Positions 41,871 to 54,313 of a DNA stretch of 64,000 nt are shown in pieces. Each line of letters opens with the position of its first letter. Position 1 is the first letter of the stretch. The stretch lies in assembly GCA_012845835.1 (NCBI GenBank), contig JABAKD010000015.1, positions 1,896,609 to 1,960,608 of the forward strand. Direction: 5' to 3'. The notes under the pieces were generated by a model. That model was not told where the DNA came from. It saw only the letters and a program-made list of their open reading frames with translations, and searched no databases. A program made the position numbers and the translations under genes. The DNA comes from Undaria pinnatifida. Lineage: Eukaryota > Sar > Phaeophyceae > Laminariales > Alariaceae.

Positions 41871-43434
41871 ACACAAAGGGTATGCCCGACGGCAGAGGTA
41901 TGTCTGACGCAGCGGTCGCTGCGGGTGCCAACCCGTTCCCTCCCGACTAGGTGGGGAGCGAACTACGACGCACCAAGGTGGGCCTGCGTGCCCAGCTTAA
42001 CGTCCTGGATCGCCCTGGATCTAAGGCGCGGAATCCTTCATGACATATTTCGCAACGGCACAGTAGCGGTGGGGGGCGATCGGCGGGGAGTACAAATATC
42101 GGCAGTTTATCGGCACATGACATGTTTCGCAGCCGTACAGTAGTGGGGGGAGGGGGGATCGGGGCGGAGTAAAGGTTAGCAGCAGACCACGTTGCAACTG
42201 AAATGTCTCACAGCGATATAGTAAAGGAGGGACGATCGGACTCCGCCGCGAGGACGTAACACGGGGTGGTAGGGCCACCGTCGGCAGCGGCCGCCGGCCA
42301 CAGCGGCGGGGTCGGGAGAACGAAGTATTTAAAGGAGGCGTGCAAAGGCAGGATCGGAGGGCATATTGAAACTTGCGGCAAATATATCGGGGGTGCGAAA
42401 GGCACGAGCTAACCCGTCGCAAAGCGTACTGTGTGGGGGCAGCGACACACGGGTAGTGACGGCAGTCTTAACCGGGGTAAATGGCGGCGAGAGTAAGCGC
42501 GCCGGCAGGTACTAGGCCCGCAGGCCCTCAGTACGGGTTTTTCGAGAGGGAACGAACCAGGAGTGCCGAAGGGGAGACGCAGAGGCGATGAAGGAGCAAA
42601 TAAAACTAATTAAAAGGAAAACTTCGAAGGCGTTTCGTTTCCATGATGCTTTACATTTTTCGTTTTCCGCTACACGTTTGTCTCACGATGTCCGATCTAT
42701 TCTGTTCTGCCTGGTTATTCAATTTCTCTCGCGTGCTCTGGTTTAGTTCTGGCGGTGTGTGCTATGTCCTTCCCTCGCTGAGGTAGGCAAAGAAGGGGGC
42801 GCAGCTCCAGAATCCGCACCCTCGGCGCAGCATCTAGGTGCGCCCGCGACGACAAACACATGTATATATCGGGAGGGCACACCCACACGGTTACTGTCTT
42901 TCAGGTTTCGTTGACGAGCGCGCTCTGCTTGCGCGCGCGGCCACCCGCGAAATACTTGGTATGAACGACATTGTCCCGTCCCATTAATTCTATCTCATGT
43001 GTTTGTCAACAACCGTCTTGCGTACATACCGCATATATCAACCGTACAGACAAGACGTGCAGCATTGATTGAAGCTCAGTCCGAAGTGTTGGTGTAACAA
43101 TTGCCCTTACGTCGGCCATGTCTCTCTGCGGATACCTCTGGTCGCAGTCGCATCATAACTACTTTATCTTCCAGAAATCCCGACACATGCACATATATCA
43201 TAACACCTCGTTCTACGTCGGTGTGAAAAATTCATATCAAATATAACAACAATTGCTATATGTATTTCATGCCGTATCACCCACAATAGGTGTCCGCAGA
43301 CGTATGGCGCTCGAGCCTAACGTGAAGACACCAAGCAGTAGGATTTACGTTCCCAGTCATCCCAGCTCTATCCTCCGAAGAACAAGGCTGGGTTGGGACA
43401 CGCGATAAGCCAATTGTAGATTAGTTGCCGGCTT

Positions 43435-44350
43435 GTGACAGACGTAGAGCGAAACACGCCTGACGAAAGCTGGGGCCGCATGCCATGGGAGGCACCCATG
43501 CACGACGCGGGGGTGAACGGAGCGGGTTTTTCCCCGGGGAATTTTGCACCACCACTACGAGATTTGGTTGGCTTTGCGGGGGCACCCACAAGCAGCGAAG
43601 ATGCTCTCGTATATAGAGAACGGAGTGAGCGTGTTTTAACTCTGCAGCGAAGAGTATCGAGGCACATCGCGCGAGTTCCCGTTCCAGCGGGACGTTTTCC
43701 CGGGGGTGTCGCTCCCCAACCGCGCACCACAGAACCTCGCCAAGTTCGTGCGGTCAGAAGTCGTATCATTTGTTAAACGAGCATTCTGGAAGCAATGGGC
43801 CGACGTCAGAGTCCCGACCGGCCCGGCGCGACCGTGACTGGTGCTTCAACTTTCCGTCGAGCCTTCGAAGCCGCGGTTGTCATCGACGCCCGAGCGCTTA
43901 ACGAATACTACCGCCACGTTCCCAATACAATGGATACGGTGACCAGGGTGGAGGACGTCGCGGAGGAGGGGATCTGCACGGGTAGTTCGGACGAACGATC
44001 CAGCTTCCATAACCTGAGCCCACAGCCGGAGAGTTGGCCGCTTTTGGGAGTGTCGCACGACGACATGAACTACGTGTGCAGTACCTTCCCGTTCGGGTGG
44101 AACGTGAGCCCGGTGTGCTACCTTTTACTTCACTTAGCGAGGCAAAAGCGGCGTCCTTACGTTAAAGTGGTATTTCCATTCTTGCCTACATCGACGACGC
44201 GTGCTACGGGAACTTCACCTCCACGTTCAGGTGTTCTGACAAGGTACAATGGCTGTCCGCCGCAGACGGCCTTCACATGGGTATATTGGTCTGGATTGTT
44301 TTCGGCTACTTCCTGTCGGACACCAAGTACGACATGAGCCGTCGAGAATA
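43435..44350 (+). pseudogene. DIRS-like reverse transcriptase, frameshifted
   Basis: VVIDARALNEYYRHVPNTMD begins the palm; FHNLSPQPESWPLLGVSHDD and YVCSTFPFGWNVSP follow. The catalytic YIDD box (AYIDDACYGNF at about 44185-44217) is in another frame, showing a frameshift between about 44150 and 44185. At least one more shift precedes VVIDAR, where EPSKPR lies in a different frame. Confidence 0.75.
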
Positions 44351-44352
44351 CA

Positions 44353-44868
44353 ATGGTACATCGGCTTTTGTGTGATTCGAACACCACCTCGTTCCGGGTC
44401 CCGGAACACAAGCTCCAGAAGTCTCATGCTTTCATCCACGCAGTGATGGAGCACGGCTCGCTCACCGTGCAGACTTCGGAGATAGTCGCGGGCAAAAGCG
44501 TTAGCATGTCCATCGCAATTCGACCGGCGTCCCTATGCACGCGATACGTATTCGAGGCAATCGCGAAAACAAACGGACGGGCGATACAATTAAACAGTAA
44601 ACACGATATGTGCGTGGGAGTTAGCATATGGCGCCGCCTGCCGGCAACGCTCCAGGAGGGCCCGTGGTACAAACCGCGCCACTACGCCTCACAGGCCACC
44701 GTCTCAGCTTCCGACGCGTCATCCAACCAGTGGGGTGGAGTGGTATCGATGACAGCGGGCGAATTCTTCGTTGGCGGGGGGTTCCTCACGAGTGGTTACC
44801 TCGGCACATCCCCCGAAGTACTGACGGCGTGCAGCCGAGCACATTCGGGACATCTCCGTCGTGCGTAG
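44353..44868 (+). pseudogene. DIRS-like RNase H domain
   Basis: SNTTSFRVPEHKLQKSHAF, the VAGKSVSMSIAIRPA helix and SASDASSNQWGGVVS match the linker and the D-A-S strand of DIRS/Ngaro RNase H. The frame stays open for 171 codons but is cut off from the reverse transcriptase frame by a TGA. Confidence 0.72.
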
Positions 44869-45169
44869 CTGCTGATGGACATAGACAGCTGTGCCGGGAT
44901 AAACACGTTTAAAATGGGTCGGTCGAAAAAAACACATGCACTCGTGGACTGCTGGTGGGGTTATTCGAGCTGCAAGAAGACCAGGGCTTCTGGCTGCCCC
45001 TACTATGGGTATCGACGGCAGATATCCAATCGTCGGGCGCAATCAATAGACTAGGGAGGGCCGAGATCATCCGCTTTTCGACCGACAGTGTTTCAACACT
45101 TATGGGCGTTCTTTCAAAGAGCTTACCATCGACTTATGGCATCTTCCGAGAACGCCCGGTAAAAACCCC

Positions 45170-45564
45170 GCAACAGAGTTGGGCGAGAAGCGGTGGCTGC
45201 TTTTCTATTCGCGGTACAACTGCAAGGGGGTGGCGGGGGTAGCTTTATTTAGCCAAAACGTGGCCAGTACGCCAGGAGGGAACACAACGGCGTTCAGTTA
45301 CTATTTCCCGCCCCTGGTCATGGTGGGACACGTCGTGCAACACATGGCCAAGTTCAAATACACGCCGTGACTATCCTCCCAGACGTGCGCATGCGCAGCT
45401 ACAGATTTACGCAGGTCAGGTGCGCGACCGTGCTGGTGCTCGTGCTGCCAATGACAGGCAGTTCCGGGTCCCTTCACCATCAGGACGGCGTGCGCGACCA
45501 TGTGTGCGCGTATCACGGCATGCGCGCGATCGAGGTAGATCTCCGAAGCGGGGAAAGCAAGTAA
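45170..45564 (+). pseudogene. DIRS-like polyprotein C-terminal segment
   Basis: LLFYSRYNCKGVAGVALFSQ, TPGGNTTAFSYYFPP and MVGHVVQHMAKFKYTP follow one another, as in the region after RNase H of DIRS-type elements (FxSRxxxPGxxGVDxFxQ, PPPxLIGRVxxHM). The frame shifts once near 45370 and stops at 45562. Confidence 0.65.
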
Positions 45565-45989
45565 TAGAGCGACCCCCCCTCCCCCCCCCCCCCCTCCTCC
45601 CCCATCTTTCCCGCGTTTGCGACGTCTCCCTGCTCCTGTCCCCTGTGTCCCCAGATACGTCGCCCTGGCGCTAGCGGTATGCGGAAGGAGCGTTTGGCAC
45701 GCTCCCTTACGGGGCGACGCGGGCGTCCGATCTGATCACAAGCGTGCTCTGTACTGAGTGCCAGGCGATCGACTTAGGTTCACATACGTACTGCCAGTCA
45801 TGCACGCACCCCGCGTACAGAGCCCCCCCGGTACCCTGCACCGCCAAGGTGGCGGTTGAAATCGTAGACAGAAAGCTACAAGAGAGAGTAGCAGAGATGC
45901 TGGGGTGTTGGCATGAAAAACCGACCAACAGCGGAAATGTGGGGTAGCGTACAATTTTGACGCGTTCCTTCAGGCGCGAACATCGAACG

Positions 45990-47100
45990 AAAGGGGGTGG
46001 ATAATCGCAACCGACGTAGACGTTTTCGAGCGGCTATGTTAACTAGACTCGTACGGGAACGGCACCATATCGGTGCACGCCGTTACGAGTCCGCGGGTGG
46101 GATTAGACAGTAGCGCGCAGTTCAGACCAGGAGGCAAGTGTAGGAAGCGGTACGCAACAGCATCTCAGATAAGGGGCCGGTTTCGAAGCTGAAATGTGCC
46201 ATGATAGAGCAGCTCGGCAAGTACAGTGACTGGGACCCCATTGAGCAGGGGGAAAACCCAGTAGCGAGCCCGTTAGCGAGGGCCTACTTGTCTAACGCGC
46301 AGGAGGAGTAGCGGCAGGGGGAGGTATCGTGGAGCAGGCGTCCCCGCTGGTTGCAGGCCAGTTGCGAAGGTTGGTCGTAGCCATGCGGCGACGCGTGTCC
46401 ACCTTACCAACACTTGCAAAATGTCTCGCGATGGTCCCGGACGTGTCGATTTTTCCGTCGATTTCCATACGATGAAGCGTGGTTTGAGCTGTCAGTAGCG
46501 GCCGCGGCACAAGTTTTGTAGATGTCGGGGGTGGTGGGGTTTCTTTTAAATTTCCTCTTTGAGAAAACACTAAGGGAATCCTCCCAAGCCGTAGTGGCGA
46601 GGAGAAACACCGACTGTTGCGAAAATTGCGCTGTGGCCTAAATGATCGAATACTGACAGGCCATAGTGTCCATGCAATTGGCTTTCGCAGAGGGTTCAGG
46701 TTTACTGCTCCCGAGCGTCCCAGGAAATGACATGGAGGGAATCTGACACGAGCGCAGCTGACTTCGAGCCTCCAGACTCACTGCACGCAGCGGATATGGA
46801 GGACAGGCGGTACACTTTACACTTATTTCGAGTATGGGGGGCGGCTACTCACCATATGGATATGGTACTGCCGTGGACGTCCTGACGGAGTACGTCGGGT
46901 GGAAGTCTGAGGCCGTATCCGGCCGATACCTGGTATGTAGGAGTAATGGCACCAACGGTGACGTCAAGGGGGACTAACCGCTCGCGCGACATGGCGTTCA
47001 TAGACGCAGACGTTTTCCCACTGTCGGAGGGTTTGCGGAATCGTATGTATCTAAACCTCAGGACAACCGGCGGCAGCCGAACCCACAATAGACTCAAATA
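45990..47100 (+). pseudogene. Tyrosine recombinase remnants
   Basis: Readable pieces: ending RYATASQIRGPVSKLKCAM and SPLARAYLSNAQEE (46098-46312), LNFLFEKTLRESSQAVVAR (about 46545-46602) and YVGWKSEAVSGRYL (46893-46934), the last resembling the GWKS...RY end of DIRS recombinases. Stops and frame changes separate them; the nucleophilic Tyr of RYL is kept. Confidence 0.6.
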
Positions 47101-47204
47101 GAAGTTTGGGGACAGTCAAGAAGAGAAGCGACCCTCACTCAAAATGCGGTACAAACGAGCGACGACATTGAGATAAAGGGCGAGCGGCAATACATAGGTG
47201 TGGT

Positions 47205-47690
47205 CTCGTGCCGCCGCAGAGAGGCCTCATTAATCCCCAACTATATACAAATTAAGCTACATCGAAATGTTACAACAGTAATCTGAAACCGTAAAAGAGG
47301 GGACGCAGCAGGGTGGGCGTTCCCTTTTCGGGAAAACCTCTTGATGTAACCTGGAGATTGTGCATAGTCAGCCCACTAGGTGGTTGCCATCGACACTAGA
47401 CAGCAACACGAAGGGTACAAGGAGGCTAATATATAACACAGACCATCCTGCCCGCCCATCGTGGTGACGAGGTGTACTGTCGACAACAACAGGGCTGTTT
47501 TAGTGTTTATTTTACCGTATCTGCGACGAAGCGCCGCGTTGGTTGTCAGAGAATGAACGTGGGAGAAGTAACCCTGGGTGAGCGTCTCTTGCTGGTCGCA
47601 GCAGAGAGGCTTCATTAACCCCGAAGAAAATATGAGTTAGGCTACGTCGCAATTTCAATGTTTTGACAGTATAAAGGGTAGGGTGTACCG
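47205..47690 (+). repeat. Right repeat region of the DIRS-like element
   Basis: Holds the counterpart of the left repeat (47282-47430) and is itself bracketed by a second pair: CAGAGAGGCCTCATTAATCC (47217) and CAGAGAGGCTTCATTAACCC (47604), each followed by a related about 60 bp. This nested A-B arrangement resembles split direct repeats. Confidence 0.6.
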
Positions 47691-48004
47691 GTTGTGCCGA
47701 TTTTGCGTAACATGGTGGGCGCAGAAAAGTAAACACCTGGTATAAAATTCGGCTTTTTTCGTCACTGGTGATATTTTTTTCCGTTTTCGTTCAAAAAAAG
47801 GGGTACAACCGTGGTAATTTCGCGGCACAAAGGAGGCATTTGAGACTTTTTGAAAATGGCAATCAAGAGTTTTCCGCTGAAACTAAACAGGAGGTGCATG
47901 AGGACTGTGCCATTACTCACCTAATCGCCAATGGTAAAATTGTCCCGTTAACTCTGGCAGCATCCAGCGGAGTCATTGACCTACGTCTTCAAAGAGGAAT
48001 ACCT

Positions 48005-48661
48005 CTATCTGTAAAAACGCTCGGCCGAAGTATCACGCAGCTTGTAAGGATGAGTATCGACCATTAAATGGAGAGTAAAACTAATTCCTCGTTTCAGCTC
48101 GGTGTCTACATCGAGGAGTGACGTCTTTGAGAGCCTACCAATTGCACAACAAGCTTGTAGCTTCTGCAGATAAATGTGCGCCAATCTCCTTCCTTGGAGA
48201 GTAAAGTCTGCGGGAACGAGCGCTAAAGCAGATGATCGGATCGCTGGAGACGTTTGAGCTTGTGGCAACCGCGTGGGCGAGGTCCGTGACTGACATGCTG
48301 ACTTGCCTGGTTTATGCGCGGGTGCCTCCCGCCATTTCCTTATCTTGAACTTGCTATGTGGACGTTTCGCCTCCAAAGCCTTTGCTGCAAACGAAACCAG
48401 AAAATGAGGAGCTCCACCCCCCCCCTCTCCCTCTGGACACATTTTGCAGATTTGCGTGGCCAGATTAGGACTATCAATCGATGCTATCGAGTGGTAAGCG
48501 TCCGCGCTTGGTTGATTGTCCAGTGTTTGATGTTTAATTCTTCCCAGTTTCTGTGCTATTTGGGCCCTCTGTTTCTCAGCTGGGGGTGAGAGCCTTGGTT
48601 CCCGTTGACTGCGTGACGGCTTCCCATCTAACTCCGACAGTCCCTTTTTCCTTATCGACAC
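48005..48661 (-). other. 218-codon open frame, unrecognised
   Basis: Open on minus from a GTG; no ATG near the start, low-complexity Ser/Pro/Lys-rich product, no family recognised. Its 3' end crosses a copy of dispersed repeat H. Most likely chance. Confidence 0.15.
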
Positions 48662-48739
48662 ACTTATGTGCCCATGCGTGGACCAGCCTTTCTATTCCTC
48701 AGATTATACGAGTACTTGCACCCATTGCGCTCTCTGTTA

Positions 48740-48890
48740 TTAATACAATGCATGCATATCGTCCTGTTGACGCTGGTACTAGTTACTGTTGTAACACTCA
48801 TGGCAGTCACCGACCTATACTCCTTAATATAGCACGCCCGATCGAAGTATCATACGCGGCTGGCGAACACGAGTTTCGACGAAACCCTAC
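48740..48890 (+). repeat. Dispersed repeat H
   Basis: Carries TCCTTAATATAGCACGCCCG, CGATCGAAGTATCATACG and GAGTTTCGACGAAACC, diverged relative to 30353-30535. Confidence 0.55.
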
Positions 48891-48895
48891 ACAGT

Positions 48896-49450
48896 AGTGG
48901 TCCTACTCTAGTGCGGTCCCACTTTAGCGCGGTATACTTTACTTGTCACGAGCGCGTTTAGGTCGATCTAAAGTGGGACTGGTCGTTATTGAGCGCCGCC
49001 CCCCCATTATAGACGCCTCCATGTCACTACGTACAGCAAATCAGTACAGTTGTGGTGAACGGTGAACCAAGCTCTCTTATCCTATTAGTACGGGACAGCA
49101 GCAGTACCATCAGCACAACGACAGTGCACAAAATCCGTTCGTTTTTTTGACAGTTATGGTGTGCCGCAGAATATTGCATAGGGCGACAGGGCCACGATGG
49201 CCTTAACCGCTCCATCAGTCATAACATTATTTCCTGTGGACCTCTGGTCCTCGTTTAGTCCATGCGGTGGACGCATTACTCAGGTTGACTGCAATCTACA
49301 AAAAAAGCTATCCATCCACTTTAGTGTGTTACGGCACTATATAACGACCCACGCTAGTGCGTTGCCGCAGTGAACCGGGATAGTTTGTGGTCCCACTTTA
49401 GTGCGGTCAGTTTCGCTTGGCAGGGCACCGCACTAAAGTGGTACTGCTGT
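48896..49450. mobile_element. MITE-like element with CAGTA(GTGGTCC)CACTTTAGTGCGGT ends
   Basis: Left CAGTAGTGGTCCTACTCTAG, inverted right CAGTACCACTTTAGTGCGGT. The block CCCACTTTAGYGCGGT recurs several times inside both ends in both orientations. Same family as 14198-14397 but longer; no coding region seen. Target duplication unclear. Confidence 0.55.
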
Positions 49451-49499
49451 GCTACTGTTAATCGCGATACGAATGCGGCGCCGCCGTTGGGATAAAAAT

Positions 49500-50160
49500 A
49501 TGATGCATCGGCACCACCACCCCACGCGGTCCTTCAGAGGTGTGTATGGCACATCAGCTAATCGTTCACCTGCCAGATCGCGTGAGGTCCTCTCTACCAG
49601 ATTGAGACTCGTGTCACGACCGCCGACCCGTTGTGGGCCCTAGCGAACTGTAGCGCCCCACCCCCGGATCGGGCAGGCAAAAGCAGAGATGCAGCGAGAT
49701 CATGACCAAAAAAAGATTTTGCATCTTTACGAAGAAAGCTCACCTGGTGCTCCACACAAATGACAGAGCTCCATTCCCTATTCGTGAGCCCTACTACCGC
49801 AGTGCCGACTACTGTAGAAGGAAAGGCCTCTTCAAAACTGCCAACGCGCGCGAGGCGCAGGTACTACATGCGTGTGCTGCTGTGGCGTCGTGACCAAGAT
49901 CCGCTGTCTTCCCCCTGCAAATCGCCCCTCGCCAGGAACGCTAAAACACTGATTGGAACTCCTTGGAGCAAAATCCACCCCCTCATGCCTTACGTTCCAA
50001 GCTTCCGGTATGGGATTTGCCGCCTGCTCATGTTGGTATCTCGCTCTACGGCCGGCAGCCCGTCTTCTGATGATAGCAGCGGCGCTCGGATTTCCCTTTG
50101 AAGTCACTGGATGCGGTGCTTTCGTCGTGTCAACTCCCTTGTGAGTAACTGGATTACCTA
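49500..50160. other. Unassigned region with possible exons
   Basis: From 50010 an ATG frame encodes MGFAACSCWYLALRPAARLL and a hydrophobic segment, ending at a GTGAGT (50143) that would fit a donor. No partner exon or family was recognised, so no gene is called. Confidence 0.25.
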
Positions 50161-50439
50161 CATGCCTAGACTATTACAACAGTGGTACACACTAAATACA
50201 CGTATATCTACTGCTGTAGTCTCAGTCTAGGACCAGAGGTTACATGTCATCAAAATATGTCTTTGTCGTTCGTGAAAGTTTTCCGTAGCAAACTTACAAC
50301 AAGCAGTACCGGTGTCGTTATCCCCAATTGATGAGAGGAGGAAAGAGCGCAATTTCATCTGTATGGAGGATTAAAGGGTACCACAGATGCTCCCAGCATA
50401 CATCATACTTCGAGTATAGTCTACTTCAAGTCTCTGGTC

Positions 50440-51010
50440 TTTGAAGTGCCTCTTATGTGGACCTGCTGTGAGTACTCGGAGTATTGCCAGTTCTGACGGC
50501 CGAAATACCATAATACTGCGAGGCAGTATAAGCAGCTAATGAGCAGTACCTACGACCGAGGTACTGAGTACTGGCAGTATAAGCAGTACAAAACGAGCAA
50601 GTATCCGCAGTATCATACAAACACCCGAAATACTCGGAGAGTGTTGAACCCCGAAGTACTGCGAGTACTCGCGGTATGGGCAGTATCAAACCCTGACATA
50701 CTGCCACTACGCGCAGTGTACTCGAAGTACAGGCGACCGAAATACTAAGAGCATTTAATAGCAGTGTCCGCACTACAGGACCCCAAATTACCAATTTGCA
50801 AATTGCTTGCGAGTGCGGGCAGTATCCGCAGTATCGAACCCCGAAGTATTTGAAGTCAGATAGTATCCAGAATCCAGAACCCCGAAATACTGAGGGTATT
50901 GGCGGTACTGTATGAGCAGTATCGACCTCTGAAATACTGCCAAGTATTTGCACTACCTCGAGTACTCCCCCCAGAAAATACTGCACTTTACTCCCCACTA
51001 CAGGAAGCAT
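50440..51010. repeat. Degenerate AGTACT/GCAGTAT short-period array
   Basis: Dozens of variants of GAGTACTCG, GCAGTAT and CCGAAATACT alternate, with GAACCCCGAAGTA recurring. The 240-codon minus ORF over this region (non-ATG start) is a by-product of the array. Confidence 0.7.
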
Positions 51011-51355
51011 GTACTGTGCAAGATACAACAGGGACATCCTTCCCCGTAGTCTCCCCATGATTCCTGGATTGCGTCCCGGGTACATGCAGTACGGGTCCGC
51101 CGGTAAGTAAGGCGGAATACCGGTCGAAGTGCCCCCTGATGGCATCACTGGGGTAAAAACGGTTGGAAATTTCAAATAATAATGTGTATCACTGCCTTAT
51201 TCGTCACAGGGTATGACAGTTCCCCAGTCGCACCAAGCGAGTTTTACCGCCTTATATTGAGATACCGACTTACGCAGACCGCCCTTATCGCGGAACCCCT
51301 ACTGCTGTAGTTGTTTTTTCTACGTCGTATATATTACAGCATTGACGCAGTGCCG

Positions 51356-51570
51356 GCATCTAACAATGCCGCTATTGGCGCCAAGCGGCTGAAACCCTTC
51401 AACTATACGTATTGCCAGGTTCTACACGAGTATACTACTGTTGCACCGTATATCACGCATGATAGCAGCATCTAACACTGGCGCCAAGCGGCTGAAACCC
51501 TTCAACTGTACGTACGTATTGCCGGGTTCTCCACGAGTTTACTGTTGCACGGTACAACACGCATGATAGC
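51356..51570. repeat. About 110 bp tandem duplication
   Basis: GGCGCCAAGCGGCTGAAACC and CACGCATGATAGCA occur in two adjacent units (51356-51467, 51468-51570) with small indels. Confidence 0.85.
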
Positions 51571-51755
51571 ACCCCCCCTGGGACGACCTTCGGAGTCAAC
51601 TTTTCCAAAACAGAGGCAGGCTCACAAAACGCAAACGGCCGCTGTGGAAATATGTACTAATAGTCTAGATATATCCACAGACGCATCGCCCGGTGCTTGC
51701 ACTCTTCCCGTTAGAGCGAAAACCAGCTTTGGAATTCGTACGCGGGGTGTTGTTA

Positions 51756-52115
51756 AGGAATTAGTGGGGTATTAGTCCGTTTGACCACTTGGTTAACAAA
51801 TAGCTTACCCAAACTAAGCCTTATAACACTCTCCCCCCCTGAAACGGCGGGATAGCAGGTCGGCTGGATATACGGGCGGACCTGTCAAAATCCAAGCGGT
51901 TTCATTTCCTGGGATTCCGGGGAAAGTATTTTTCAAGTTCGACATTGGGAAAATCTGAAAAAAAAATTTATTGTGGGTGGTGGGATTTAAACCCACGACC
52001 CAAAAAACCCATTGTCGACGACGCCATTTGTTGAGGTATTAGTGGGGTATTAGTCCGTTTGACCACTTGCAAAACGTTAACCAATAGCTTACCCAAACCA
52101 AGCCTTATAACAGTG
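51756..52115 (-). repeat. tRNA-like repeat, tandem pair
   Basis: On minus: AAGTGGTCAAACGGACTAAT (A-box-like), about 60 bp, then GTGGGTTTAAATCCCAC (B-box-like hairpin), then AATAAATTTTTTTTTC. The head and CTTACCCAAACYAAGCCTTA occur twice (51765-51830 and 52035-52110). It does not fold as a canonical tRNA; probably a tRNA-derived SINE family. Confidence 0.5.
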
Positions 52116-52474
52116 TGTTGCCTTGCATGTAATAAAATACTAGATAATAGGGCCGGCCCCTCCGCCCAATGGCGTAGGGGGCACATTTTAGAACTAAGAT
52201 ATCAATGGGGTTACTATTTATTCAGCATATGTCACATACGTAGTTGGCGATAGTCCTACCATAACTAGATCGGGGCATATTGTATGCGCGTCCCGGAGGT
52301 AAACGTTTTAAACCGCAATCTGTCAGTGAATCTTGTGGGCCGTTGGAGGATGGATGTAGTGCAAAAAATGCAAGCTAGTATAGCTGTCGCTAGGAGCTCG
52401 CGCAGCCGGATATTTGTAACAGTCGCCAACTTGATGCGTTGGTGGATGATGGACGGTCGTTGTACAGAACTTAG

Positions 52475-52740
52475 CAGCAGCTAGTAGCAGCAGTCAGAAG
52501 CATGAAGCCAGCAGTAAGAGCCAGTAGCAGCAGCTAGCAGGAGCCAGCAGCAGCAGCTAGCAAATTAAACGGAGAGCAAGCAACATCAAGCAGCATCAGG
52601 CAGCAAATCTAGCACTAGCCAGCAGCACCCAACAGGGGCATCCACACCCAAAAACAAGCAGCAGCAGGCAACAGAAGGCAGCAAAGCCGACTGCAGCCGG
52701 TAGCAGCAATACCAGAAGCAGCAGCAGCTCGGTTCATGTG
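52475..52740. repeat. AGC-rich imperfect triplet region
   Basis: Irregular CAGCAGC/CTAGCAG/CAAGCAG units over about 260 bp; no real coding frame. Confidence 0.7.
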
Positions 52741-54313
52741 TTTTGAATTAGCGGAGATTTCCATGAAAAAAACTGTGCGTTTTGATTCTGCTTTTACGTG
52801 CGTGCAAGTCGGCACCGCTGCACAATAGGCCATGATCGACCGTCCCCACCATGGTCTTTCGTTCGTCCGCACAGTGGCCATGGCAGATGACGGTAAACCC
52901 AAGTGTATGCCGGTGTCTGTTACTCACGATGCCCTAAATCGCTGTCCAGGCAGGTGCGCAATAGCACACTAAATCCAAGGTCAAGACATGGGAAAATCCT
53001 GACTCAGTTCCCCCACCGCAGCTATTTTAGAGCAAGACTGTGCAAACGGTAGTTGATTTTTCGTCATTGGCTGGTGTTATTTCATGCCAGCACCTTGTAT
53101 CATATGTACCTGGTAGTTGGTATGATATAGTACGACGAGTCTGACGTGGGAACGTGCGTGCTAGTGGCATGTTCTCCATGGAAAAAAAACTGTACTAATC
53201 GTACCGGTGTGGGGTACTTGGCCTATATTTTACCCTGATCGAGGAAGGTAGAGTACGCGCAACAGACGCATCGTATCATGCAACTGTAACTCAGCGCTGG
53301 CGTTTATTGCTGTGTACGTTATTCTTCGAGTATGATAACAATTCACAAGAGTGTATCACCAGTATTCATGTACATTAATATTATCTGTAGTACTCATGTG
53401 TTGAGCGGTATTTTCGTTGGTATGAAAGCGCAGCTACGCGGAAACTGGGCGTACTTTTCGGCACTGCACTGATATCAAATTTTAAGTTCCAAATTTTGAA
53501 GTTGATACGTTCCGTTTCTAGCTGACACGCTCAGGTAGGTGCTGTATGTTTCTAACTCCGCACTCACGCACGTATTGTCCCCCTCGACACGAAATTGGGC
53601 ATGGGACATGACCCAAGCATTCGTGGCATTCTCTTGCTGCTGTGGGGTACCGCTGCACACTCCAGACATTATGTCAATTGAGTATCATTATGATAGGGAG
53701 ACACCAAGCTGGGCCAATTTTCACGAGCCAAACCCGGACAACCTGGTTACCGCTAGGTCGAAGTCACGTACTAGACCAGGATATAATAGTACGAAGTATT
53801 CTTCTGTTCGTCGGGGACTGGAACGCCCAAGTCGCTGCCTGATATTCGTGTAACTGTTGCGTGTTGTTACAAATGTTGCAAAGACGTACACGTTGTAAAC
53901 TCCAGAACTGCGAAGAAACCTCAATCTTGCAAGCGGAGCGTGCTACTCCGATCGTGCGTGCTACGGGGCGTCTTGAAGTAGACCCAAACATTGATCTGAT
54001 GATGCGCCTCTCCAGCGTCTAGCCGCCAGATCCCCGCTCCTCTTGTCATCTTCCGCGACTGTCTCGCATCATCATATGACACCGGGTCCTCCGCCCCTGG
54101 CACTTGCTTCACGCGAACCTGACCCGCCCTCAAAATCTCCGTCCTTTAACGTGTCCGTCGCTTCCCAACAGGTGTTTTTCACAGCATGGCCCCTTTCTCT
54201 CTCATCCCCCTTCCCCGGCCTTCCGATCGCAATCTGGCTCCATTCAGCCGGAAGAACACCCGTGCCGTGGTGTGGCAAAGCATGCAAAGCAATGCTACCG
54301 ACTAGAGGCTGGA

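Larger units (their letters stand above)
41710..47690 (+). mobile_element. Degenerate DIRS-like (tyrosine-recombinase) retrotransposon
   Basis: Order on plus: left repeat (41710-41870), about 80 bp GC-rich tandem units (42040-42340), reverse transcriptase (43770-44350), RNase H (44350-44900), a conserved C-terminal region (45180-45560) and tyrosine recombinase remnants (45990-47095), then right repeats (47205-47680). Segments of all domains are readable but lie in different frames with stops, so it is dead. The left and right repeats are direct, as in PAT/Ngaro-type elements rather than the inverted ends of classical DIRS1; exact borders are unknown. Confidence 0.72.

Noticed and set aside
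45744-45947. CTECQ...CQSC zinc-finger-like frame
   Set aside because: Lies within the decayed DIRS-like element between its C-terminal segment and recombinase; ligand spacing is irregular and the frame is short.
50453-51175. 240-codon minus-strand frame, the longest in this region
   Set aside because: Starts at a non-ATG codon and is made of the AGTACT/GCAGTAT word array; product is Tyr/Ser-rich repeats without domain features.
51955-52075. Possible tRNA with a GTGGGTTTAAATCCCAC arm
   Set aside because: The A-box-like part is duplicated on its own at 51765-51830, spacing is wrong and acceptor strands do not pair.
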